Part shown: positions 32,925 through 39,896 of the stretch, piece after piece
Position numbering within the stretch: position 1 is the stretch's first letter
Layout: the number at the start of each line of letters is the position of its first letter
Source of the DNA: Quadrisphaera setariae
GTDB taxonomy: Bacteria; Actinomycetota; Actinomycetes; Actinomycetales; Quadrisphaeraceae
Direction: 5' to 3'
Assembly (NCBI RefSeq): GCF_008041935.1
Contig: NZ_VKAC01000007.1
Span: forward strand, 124,001 to 188,000
Length of the DNA stretch: 64,000 nt
Made by a program: the position numbers and the translations under genes
Notes under the pieces: model-generated
Seen by the model: only the letters and a program-made list of their open reading frames with translations
Told to the model about the DNA's origin: nothing
Databases searched by the model: none

Positions 32925-34535
32925 GTGACCGCGCTCTCGTCCCCCCTGCTCAGCACCTCTCCTTCCGTCGCGCTGCGCCGCGCCGCCGACGCCGTCATCC
33001 CCGGGCGCCAGCGGGGGGTGGTCGGGCCGACCGACCACGTCGTCGTCGTCGGCGCGGGGCTGGCGGGTCTGTCCGCCGCCATGCGGCTGGCCGGCGCCGG
33101 CCGGAAGGTCACCGTGGTGGAGCGCGAGGCCCACCCCGGCGGGCGCGCCGGCCGCCTCACCGCCCCGGCGCCGGACGGCGCGGGCGACTACCGCTTCGAC
33201 ACGGGCCCCACGGTGCTGACCATGCCGGACCTCATCGCCGACTGCTTCGACGCGCTCGGCGAGGACATGGCCGACTGGCTGACCCTGGAGCCGGTCAGCC
33301 CGCTGTACCGGGCGAAGTACGCCGACGGCTCCTCCCTCGACGTCCACGCCGACCCCGAGCAGATGACCGAGGAGATCCGCCGGGTCTGCGGGCCCGAGGA
33401 GGCCGCGGGGTACGAGGAGTTCGTGACGTTCGTCTCCGAGCTGTACCGGGCGGAGATGCGCACGTTCATCGACAGGAACATCGACACCCCGCTCGACCTG
33501 GTGCGGCCCGACCTGCTGACGCTGCTGCGCCGCAAGGGCTTCTCCAAGCTGGCGCCGGTGGTGGCGCAGTACCTCAAGGACGACCGCCTGCAGCGCGTCT
33601 ACTCCTTCCAGGCCCTCTACGCGGGCCTGTCCCCCTACGACGCCCTGGCCATCTACGCCGTCATCGCCTACATGGACTCCGTGGCCGGCGTCTTCGCCGC
33701 CCGCGGCGGGATGAGCGCGGTGCCCTCGGCGATGGCGGCGGCGGCCGCCGCGCACGGCGTGGAGTTCCGCTTCTCGACGACCGTGGAGAGCGTGGAGCAC
33801 TCCGGCGGCCGGGCCACCGCGGTCATCACCGCGGACGGCGAGCGGATCACCGCCGACGCCGTCGTCCTCAACCCCGACCTGCCGGTGGCCTACCGCGACC
33901 TGCTGGGCGTCAAGCACCGCCGGCTGCGGCCGCTGGTGTACTCGCCGTCCTGCTACCTCATGCTCGCGGGGTCGAAGGCGTCCTACCCCGACACCGCGCA
34001 CCACACGATCCTGTTCGGGCGGGCGTGGAAGGAGGTGTTCGCCGAGCTGACCGGCGGACGGCTCATGAGCGACCCGAGCGTGCTGCTGTCCACGCCCACC
34101 GTCAGCGACCCGGGCCTGGCCCCCGACGGCCGGCACGTCTACTACGTGCTGTTCCCCACGCCGAGCCTGTCCGCGGGCGCCAAGCACGGGCTCGACTGGA
34201 ACGAGGTCGCCCCGCGCTACCGCGAGCACGTGATCGCCACCCTGGAGCGGCGGGGCTACCCCGGCTTCGGCGACGGCATCGAGGTGGAGGACGTCACCAC
34301 CCCGCTCGACTGGGAGGCCCGCGGCATGGCCGACGGCGCCCCGTTCGCCTCCTCGCACACCTTCGGGCAGACCGGACCGTTCCGGCCGGGCAACCTCTGG
34401 GGCGAGAACGTCGTCTTCACCGGCTCGGGCACGCAGCCCGGCGTCGGGGTGCCGATGGTGCTCGTCTCGGGCCGTCTGGCCGCGGAGCGCATCACGGGCC
34501 GCGACCGCCGCTACCGCTCCCGCGCGTGGCGGTGA
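32925..34535 (+). CDS. crtI: Phytoene desaturase CrtI
   Basis: FAD-dependent desaturase converting phytoene to lycopene-type products. The GTG at 32925 has AGGAGG 6 nt upstream, so it is preferred over a GTG at 32859 overlapping crtE. The 536-residue product contains VVVVGAGLAGLSAAMRLAGAGR, VEREAHPGGRAG, RFDTGPTVLTMPDLI, YSFQALYAGLSPYDALAIYAVIAYMDSV, GGMSAVPSAMAAAA and the C-terminal VVFTGSGTQPGVGVPMVLVSGRLAAERI, all typical of CrtI. Its stop overlaps the crtB start as GTGA. The number of desaturation steps cannot be read from sequence. Confidence 0.95.
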   Translation: MTALSSPLLSTSPSVALRRAADAVIPGRQRGVVGPTDHVVVVGAGLAGLSAAMRLAGAGRKVTVVEREAHPGGRAGRLTAPAPDGAGDYRFDTGPTVLTMPDLIADCFDALGEDMADWLTLEPVSPLYRAKYADGSSLDVHADPEQMTEEIRRVCGPEEAAGYEEFVTFVSELYRAEMRTFIDRNIDTPLDLVRPDLLTLLRRKGFSKLAPVVAQYLKDDRLQRVYSFQALYAGLSPYDALAIYAVIAYMDSVAGVFAARGGMSAVPSAMAAAAAAHGVEFRFSTTVESVEHSGGRATAVITADGERITADAVVLNPDLPVAYRDLLGVKHRRLRPLVYSPSCYLMLAGSKASYPDTAHHTILFGRAWKEVFAELTGGRLMSDPSVLLSTPTVSDPGLAPDGRHVYYVLFPTPSLSAGAKHGLDWNEVAPRYREHVIATLERRGYPGFGDGIEVEDVTTPLDWEARGMADGAPFASSHTFGQTGPFRPGNLWGENVVFTGSGTQPGVGVPMVLVSGRLAAERITGRDRRYRSRAWR

Positions 34536-35557
34536 CCCCGCTGGGCACGACGACGACGGGGGCGGCAGCGCCCGTCCCGTCGCTGCGCCGCCGGCCCGCC
34601 GGCAGCGCCAGCCTCGACGCGGCGGGCATCACCGACCCGCGGCTGCGCGCGGACCTGCTGGAGTGCCGGCGCCTGCACGCCGAGCACGGCAAGACGTACT
34701 TCCTGGCCACGGCGCTGCTGCCCCCGGCCAAGCGGCCGTGGGTGTGGGCGCTGTACGGGTTCGCCCGGTACGCCGACGAGTTCGTGGACTCCCTCACCGA
34801 CCCCGACCCCGACGCCCTGGTCTCCTGGTCGGACGAGTTCCTGGCCAGCATCGACGGCCGCGCGCAGCCCACCGAGCCGGTCGGTCGGGCCATGCTCGCG
34901 ACCGTGCGGCGCTGGGACCTGCCGCTGGACACGGTGACGGCGTTCCTGGAGTCGATGAGGGCCGACATCACCACCACGCACTACCCGACCTACGCCGACC
35001 TGCAGGGCTACATGTACGGCTCGGCCAACGTCATCGGCCTGCAGATGCTCCCCGTGCTGCAGCCGCTGCCGGGTGCCGAGGCGGAGGCCGCGCACCGGGC
35101 GGAGCTGCTGGGTGAGGCGTTCCAGGTGAGCAACTTCATCCGCGACGTCGGTGAGGACCTCGACCGCGGGCGCACCTACCTGCCCGACGAGCACCTGGCG
35201 GCCTTCGGCGTGACCCGCGAGTTGCTGGAGGCCGGGCGCCGCGCTGGCCCGGACGCCCCGCTCGACCGGCGAGTCGAGGAGCTGCTGCGCTTCGAGGTGG
35301 CCGAGAACCGCAAGGTCTACTGCGAGGCGGAGCCGGGCATCGCGCTGCTGCACCCCACCAGCCGAGACTCCATCCGCTGCGCCTTCGAGCTGTACGGCGG
35401 GATCCTCGGGGCAGTGGAGGACGCCGGCTACCGGGTGCTCGCCCAGCGCGTCTCGGTGCCGCTCCCCCGCCGCCTGGCCGTGGCGCTGCCGGCGCTGGCC
35501 CGCGCCCGCGCCGCCCGCCGGGAGATGTCCCGCTGGAAGGCCCTCCCCCACCTGTGA
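34532..35557 (+). CDS. crtB: Phytoene synthase CrtB
   Basis: Head-to-head condensation of two GGPP to 15-cis-phytoene at the membrane surface. The 341-residue product has LLECRRLHAEHGKTYFLATALLPPAKR, the first Asp-rich motif YADEFVDSLTD, YMYGSANVIGLQMLP and the second Asp-rich motif FIRDVGEDLDRGRTYLP, with ALLHPTSRDSIRCAFELYGGIL near the C-terminus. The start at 34532 is taken from the GTGA overlap with crtI; a GTG two codons upstream (34526) is equivalent. The operon ends before a large palindrome at 35602-35655. Confidence 0.95.
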   Translation: MTPLGTTTTGAAAPVPSLRRRPAGSASLDAAGITDPRLRADLLECRRLHAEHGKTYFLATALLPPAKRPWVWALYGFARYADEFVDSLTDPDPDALVSWSDEFLASIDGRAQPTEPVGRAMLATVRRWDLPLDTVTAFLESMRADITTTHYPTYADLQGYMYGSANVIGLQMLPVLQPLPGAEAEAAHRAELLGEAFQVSNFIRDVGEDLDRGRTYLPDEHLAAFGVTRELLEAGRRAGPDAPLDRRVEELLRFEVAENRKVYCEAEPGIALLHPTSRDSIRCAFELYGGILGAVEDAGYRVLAQRVSVPLPRRLAVALPALARARAARREMSRWKALPHL

Positions 35558-35601
35558 CCACTCCCCCCGCAGTGACCATGGGCGTCGTGCACACCCCCCA
35601 C

Positions 35602-35655
35602 CGTGATCATGGGACCTGTGCCTACCGCGCGGTAAGCACAGGTCCCATGATCACG
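35602..35655. terminator. 20-bp-stem palindrome after crtB, sharing a repeat with dnaE2
   Basis: Arms 35602-35621 and 35636-35655 are fully complementary; the 14-nt centre is itself a palindrome (TACCGCGCGGTA). It probably terminates crtEIB. The left arm and flank (35594-35614) repeat exactly at 18701-18721 inside dnaE2, and a diverged copy begins near 35573. Confidence 0.75.
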
Positions 35656-35678
35656 ACCGTTGAGTGCTCTGGAGGGTC

Positions 35679-37016
35679 GTGGCCTCGCTGAGGCCGCAGG
35701 ACCGCGAGGTCCTGCGGCTCGCCGTCCCCGCGCTGGGGGCCCTGCTCGCCGAGCCGCTGTTCCTCCTGGCCGACTCCGCCATCGTCGGGCGCCTCGGCGT
35801 GCTGCCGCTGGCCGGTCTCGGCGTGGCCGGCGCGCTGCTGGCGACGGCCGTCTCGGTGTTCGTCTTCCTCGCCTACGGCACCACCGCGACGGTCGCCCGC
35901 CGCCTCGGCGCGGGTGACCTGCGCTCGGCCCTGCAGGCCGGGGTCGACGGGATGTGGCTCGCCCTCGGCCTGGGCGCGGTGGTGGCGGTGGGGGCCTTCG
36001 CCGTCAGCGGCTTCCTCGTCGACGCCCTCGGCGCGTCACCCGCGGCCCGCCCGTACGCCCTCGCGTACCTGCACTGGAGCCTGCCGGGGCTGCCCGGGAT
36101 GCTCGTGGTGCTGGCCGCCACGGGCGTGCTGCGGGGCCTGCAGGACACCACCACACCGCTCGTCGTGGCCGTCACCGGCGCCGTGGTCAACACGGTGCTC
36201 AACCTGCTGCTCGTCTACGGCGCGGGGCTCGGCATCGCCGGGTCCGCCGCCGGCACAGCGCTGACCCAGCTGGGCATGGCCGCGTGGCTGGCGGCCGTCG
36301 TCGTGCGCGGGGTGCGGCGCGAGACCGGCTCCTGGGCGGCGCTGGCCCCACGCGGCCTGGGGGTGCTGAAGAGCGCCCGAGACGGCGTGCCGCTGCTGGT
36401 GCGCACCCTGGCGCTGCGCGCCGCGCTGCTGCTCACCACGTACGTCGCCGCGCGGCAGGGAGACGCGGGCGTCGCCGCGCACCAGGTGGCCGTGGTGCTC
36501 TGGACGACGACGGCGCTGGCCCTGGACGCCCTCGCGATCGCCGCGCAGGCGCTGGTGGGCCGGGCTCTGGGCGCTGGGGACGCAGCGGGCGCCAGAGCGC
36601 AGGTGAGGCGGCTGGTGGTGTGGGGCGTGGGCGCAGGCGTGGTCATGGGTGCGGTGCTCGCCGTCCTCGCTGCGCCGATCGCCGCGCTGTTCACGCCGGA
36701 CCCCGACGTCAGGGCGGCACTGGCCGCGGCCACCGTGGTGCTCGCCTGCTGCCTGCCGCTGGCCGGATGGGTGTTCGTGCTCGACGGGGTGCTCATCGGC
36801 GCCGGCGACGGCCGCTACCTGGCCGGCGCGAGCATCGCCTCGGCGGCGGTCTACGCACCGCTGGCACTGGCCGTGCTGGCGTGGGCGCCGGCAGGACGCA
36901 CCGGGCTGGTGTGGCTGTGGGTGGTCTTCGCAGGCGCCTACACGGCCGCTCGGCTGGTCACGCTCGCGCCGCGCGAGCGCGGTGGGGCCTGGCTGGTCAC
37001 CGGCGCGACGCGCTGA
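35679..37016 (+). CDS. MATE family efflux transporter (DinF-like)
   Basis: Twelve-helix cation-coupled exporter of the MATE family. The 445-residue product starts VASLRPQDREVLRLAVPALGALLAEPLFLLADSAIVGRLG, with RLGAGD, the second-half repeat ALDALAIAAQALVGRALGAGDAAGARAQVRRL and hydrophobic helices throughout; the N-terminal pattern is that of the DinF subfamily. GGAGGG lies very close to the GTG at 35679, so the GTG at 35664 is an alternative start. It follows the carotenoid operon after a strong palindrome. A link to carotenoids or to DNA damage (as for some dinF genes) is not supported by any visible box. Confidence 0.88.
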   Translation: MASLRPQDREVLRLAVPALGALLAEPLFLLADSAIVGRLGVLPLAGLGVAGALLATAVSVFVFLAYGTTATVARRLGAGDLRSALQAGVDGMWLALGLGAVVAVGAFAVSGFLVDALGASPAARPYALAYLHWSLPGLPGMLVVLAATGVLRGLQDTTTPLVVAVTGAVVNTVLNLLLVYGAGLGIAGSAAGTALTQLGMAAWLAAVVVRGVRRETGSWAALAPRGLGVLKSARDGVPLLVRTLALRAALLLTTYVAARQGDAGVAAHQVAVVLWTTTALALDALAIAAQALVGRALGAGDAAGARAQVRRLVVWGVGAGVVMGAVLAVLAAPIAALFTPDPDVRAALAAATVVLACCLPLAGWVFVLDGVLIGAGDGRYLAGASIASAAVYAPLALAVLAWAPAGRTGLVWLWVVFAGAYTAARLVTLAPRERGGAWLVTGATR

Positions 37017-37111
37017 CCGGCTGGACCGGCGGCCGACTGGTCACCGCTGCCCCGGTCGCCCTGCCGGTCTGCGCAGGAACACGGGCCAGCACCCGCGGAG
37101 TTGCAGCGATC

Positions 37112-38128
37112 ATGCCGGTCGACGCCACGGTGCTCCACGACGTCCTCGCCTCCCTCGAGGTGCAGCTGCGCGCCGTGAGGCGCTCCACGCTCCCCGCGGA
37201 CGGCCTGCTCCCCCTGGTTCCGGGCGCCACGTCGGTGGGCTACGTCGTGAGCGGTGGCATCACCGCTGATGCGACCGGCGTGGCCTCCTGCACCGTCGAC
37301 GCCGTCACGGGCCTGGCCAGCGCCACGCCCGACACGTCCTTCGCCGAGCTCCACGCGGGTGACGCGTTCCTCGCGCAGGGGCACGGGCAGGGGCACGGGC
37401 GCGGGCCCGCCGTGCTCGCCGCTCCCGCTGGCGCGCAGCTGGTGGTCGCGGACATCGCGATGGACTGGCCCGCGGGCGTGCAGGAGCTCCCGGCGTTCGC
37501 GTGGGTGAGCGGCTTCTCGGACGTCGAGCCGGCCGCCGCGGCCCTGGCTGCGAACCTCGGGCCCTCGGAGGACGACGACGGCGGCGCTGGCGTCCGGCCG
37601 GGCGACAGCACCATCTGCCGGATGATGGTGACCACCGTGGTGCTCTCGCTGGTGCGCGCCTGGGCGCAGGTGGGCTGCGCCCCGGAGGGCTGGCCCCGGC
37701 AGGCCACCGGCGACCCGCACCTGGCCCGCGCTGCCGCCGCGGTGCTCAGCGATCCGGCCCGCGACTGGACCGTCGACCAGCTCGCGGCGGTGGCCGCGCT
37801 GTCGCGCAGCGCCTTCGCCGAGAAGTTCCGCGCCGCGTACGGCCGCACGCCGCTCGCCTTCGTCACCGAGGTGCGGATGCGCCGCGCGATGCGGCTGCTG
37901 GAGGGCGGGGCACCGGTCTTCGAGGCGGCCCGGTCGCTGGGCTACTCCTCCGAGGACGGCTTCAGCAGGGCGTTCCGGCGGTTCACCGGCGCCCCGCCCT
38001 CGCAGTGGCGGGCGCGTCAGCGGGTCGAGGCCGCGCTGACCGGGTCCGAGCCCGACGAGCTCGACGTCCGGTTCGACAGCCCGAACAGCACCGTCCCGAC
38101 GAGCAGGAGGACCAGCGCCATGGCGTAG
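37112..38128 (+). CDS. AraC-family transcriptional regulator with cupin N-domain
   Basis: One-component regulator. The 338-residue product from the ATG at 37112 has a cupin-like sensor domain (about 1-180) and a C-terminal double helix-turn-helix: DWTVDQLAAVAALSRSAFAEKFRAAYGRTPLAFVTEVRMRRAMRLL, then EAARSLGYSSEDGFSRAFRRFTGAPPSQWR. The last 37 codons overlap the 3' end of the convergent MFS gene (38017-38128) and encode a non-conserved tail. It likely regulates that MFS gene, a common pairing in this family (AraC with cupin domain plus DHA1 exporter). The ligand is unknown. Confidence 0.88.
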   Translation: MPVDATVLHDVLASLEVQLRAVRRSTLPADGLLPLVPGATSVGYVVSGGITADATGVASCTVDAVTGLASATPDTSFAELHAGDAFLAQGHGQGHGRGPAVLAAPAGAQLVVADIAMDWPAGVQELPAFAWVSGFSDVEPAAAALAANLGPSEDDDGGAGVRPGDSTICRMMVTTVVLSLVRAWAQVGCAPEGWPRQATGDPHLARAAAAVLSDPARDWTVDQLAAVAALSRSAFAEKFRAAYGRTPLAFVTEVRMRRAMRLLEGGAPVFEAARSLGYSSEDGFSRAFRRFTGAPPSQWRARQRVEAALTGSEPDELDVRFDSPNSTVPTSRRTSAMA

Positions 38129-39204
38129 TCGACGACGACGCCCGCGTGGTCGACCAGCAGGCCGCCCAGACCGGCCGCCAGCACGATCGCCAGCTGGAAG
38201 CCCACCACCACCAGGCTGCCTCCGGCCTCGAGGCGGTCCGGGGTGCGCCGCCCGGCCCAGGCGTTGATGACGATGAGCCAGGAGGCGAAGGCGAAGCCCC
38301 ACAGCACCACCGCGGCGCTCACGACGGGCAGCGCCCCGGGCAGGGCGACCACCGCGGCGACCGACACGGCCACCGCCAGCGGCACGGCGAGCGAGACGAG
38401 GGGGTAGGCGCGGTCGACCACCAGCCCCACCACGAGGTTGCCGACGAGGCCGCCGACGCCGAAGAGGGCGAGCAGCAGCACCACGGTGTCCGCGCCGGCG
38501 CCCGGGACGCGCTCCAGGGCCAGCCGCACGTAGGTGTAGGCGGCGAAGTGGCCGAGGACCACCAGCACGTGACCGGTGAGCGCCAGCGCGACGCCGGGCC
38601 GGCGCAGGGTGTCGACCAGCAGGGCCACTCCCGACGTCGGCGCCGCGGGCACGCGGGGCAGCAGCAGCCGCAGCGGCACCGCGAGCAGCAGCGAGGCCGC
38701 GCCCACCACCGCGAACGTCACGCGCCAGTCGGTCGCCTCGCTGAGCACCACCCCGAGCGGCACCCCGGCCACCGTGGCCAGGGACATGCCGGCGCTGGTG
38801 AACATCACGGCCCGTCCGAGCCGCTCGGGGCCGGCGACGCGCGCCGCCACCGTGATGGACATCGCCCAGAAGGAGCTGATCGCGGCGCCGAGCAGCAGGC
38901 GGGCCAGGAGCACCAGCGCGAGGTTCGGGGCCAGCGCTGCGAGCACGCTGGACAGTCCCGCCGCCAGGCTGACCCCCACGAGGAGGGTGCGGCGGTCGAG
39001 CCGGGGGAAGAGCACGCCGACGAAGGGCGCCACCACGAGCCCCACGAACGCCGTCACCGTGACGGTCTGCCCGGCGGCCCCGGGGCTGACGCCCAGCCCG
39101 ACGGCCATCTCGGTGAGCATCCCGTTGGGGAGGAACTCCGCGGTGACCAGCAGGAAGCTCGTCAGCATGAGGACGACGAGCGCGAGCAGCACCCTCGCCG
39201 TCAT
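38017..39204 (-). CDS. MFS transporter, DHA1 family (AraJ/PbuE-like)
   Basis: Twelve-helix exporter of the DHA1 group. The 395-residue product starts at an ATG with GGAGGTGAGG just upstream. It shows SFLLVTAEFLPNGMLTEMAVGLGVSPGAAGQTVTVTAF in helix 1-2, FPRLDRRTLLVG in the first cytoplasmic loop, LLLGAAISSFWAMSITVAARVAGPERLGRAVMFTSAGMSLATVAGVPLG (motif C region) and typical second-half helices. It converges on the AraC regulator with a 112-bp overlap of coding ends. Purine, sugar or drug export are all known in this subfamily, and nothing local decides among them. Confidence 0.88.
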   Translation of the reverse strand: MTARVLLALVVLMLTSFLLVTAEFLPNGMLTEMAVGLGVSPGAAGQTVTVTAFVGLVVAPFVGVLFPRLDRRTLLVGVSLAAGLSSVLAALAPNLALVLLARLLLGAAISSFWAMSITVAARVAGPERLGRAVMFTSAGMSLATVAGVPLGVVLSEATDWRVTFAVVGAASLLLAVPLRLLLPRVPAAPTSGVALLVDTLRRPGVALALTGHVLVVLGHFAAYTYVRLALERVPGAGADTVVLLLALFGVGGLVGNLVVGLVVDRAYPLVSLAVPLAVAVSVAAVVALPGALPVVSAAVVLWGFAFASWLIVINAWAGRRTPDRLEAGGSLVVVGFQLAIVLAAGLGGLLVDHAGVVVDYAMALVLLLVGTVLFGLSNRTSSSSGSDPVSAASTR

Positions 39205-39368
39205 CCTCACCTCCGGCGGTGGTGCGGCGTCCGTGCGGAGGGTGGGGCGGAGGGTCCTGTCGGGCGTCGCGGTGAGGCAGGCGGTGTCGTCCACGCGTCG
39301 ATCGTGGCGCGCGAGGGCGGCGGCGGTCCGACGGAGCGTCCGCGGCTCCCGACCGCCCGTCCGGGACG

Positions 39369-39746
39369 TCAGTAGCCGAGCACCTGCGCGCGCCGGCGCA
39401 CGGGCGCGATGCGGTTGGCCCGCAGCGCCTCCGCCGGGGAGCAGCCCAGCACCTCGTCGGGCGTGAACAGCCAGCGCAGCGCCTCGGCGTCGGAGAAGCC
39501 GGCGTCGAAGAGCACCGTCAGCGTGCCGGGCAGGCTGACCAGCGGCTCGGGGCGCACCAGCAGAGCGGGCACCTGCAGCACCTTGGGGTTGCCGCGGCGC
39601 ACGCCGATCAGCTGCCGCTCGTCGAGCATGCGGCGGACCTTCGGGACGTCGCTGTCGAGCTCCTCGACGATGTCGGGGACGGTCAGCCAGCCGTCGTCGG
39701 GCACCAGCGAGGACAGGAGCTCCAGCTCTTCGGACGTGTCGGCCAC
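39369..39746 (-). CDS. Rv2175c-like DNA-binding regulatory protein
   Basis: 125-residue protein matching the Rv2175c family, whose mycobacterial member binds DNA through a winged helix and is a substrate of the adjacent kinase PknL. Visible are WLTVPDIVEELDSDVPKVRRMLDERQLIGVRRGNPKVLQVPALLV (MerR/winged-helix-like) and the C-terminal LPGTLTVLFDAGFSDAEALRWLFTPDEVLGCSPAEALRANRI. The GTG at 39746 is the best start by length. It diverges from the PASTA kinase with 150 bp between them, the same arrangement as Rv2175c/Rv2176. The phosphorylated Thr of the mycobacterial N-terminus may correspond to the Thr in VADTSEEL, which is an inference. Confidence 0.85.
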   Translation of the reverse strand: MADTSEELELLSSLVPDDGWLTVPDIVEELDSDVPKVRRMLDERQLIGVRRGNPKVLQVPALLVRPEPLVSLPGTLTVLFDAGFSDAEALRWLFTPDEVLGCSPAEALRANRIAPVRRRAQVLGY

Positions 39747-39883
39747 GCGCAGAGCCTGCCACCGCCGCCTCGGGGGCGGCACGGGTGGTGGGCCAGGTGG
39801 TGGGCCGGGTGGTGGCTGGGTGGTGCGGGCGTGACGGGTGGGCGGCTTGTGGAGAGACGCCCACCCGTGACGGAGGGCGACCG

Positions 39884-39889
39884 TAGACT
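39884..39889 (+). promoter_or_regulatory. -10 hexamer TAGACT, leaderless start of the PASTA kinase gene
   Basis: TAGACT is 7 nt before the GTG at 39897, which begins the family-typical VATAVKDPLVGRLIDSRY. Upstream GTG codons at 39831 and 39867 are therefore less likely. Confidence 0.55.
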
Positions 39890-39896
39890 CGCTGAC

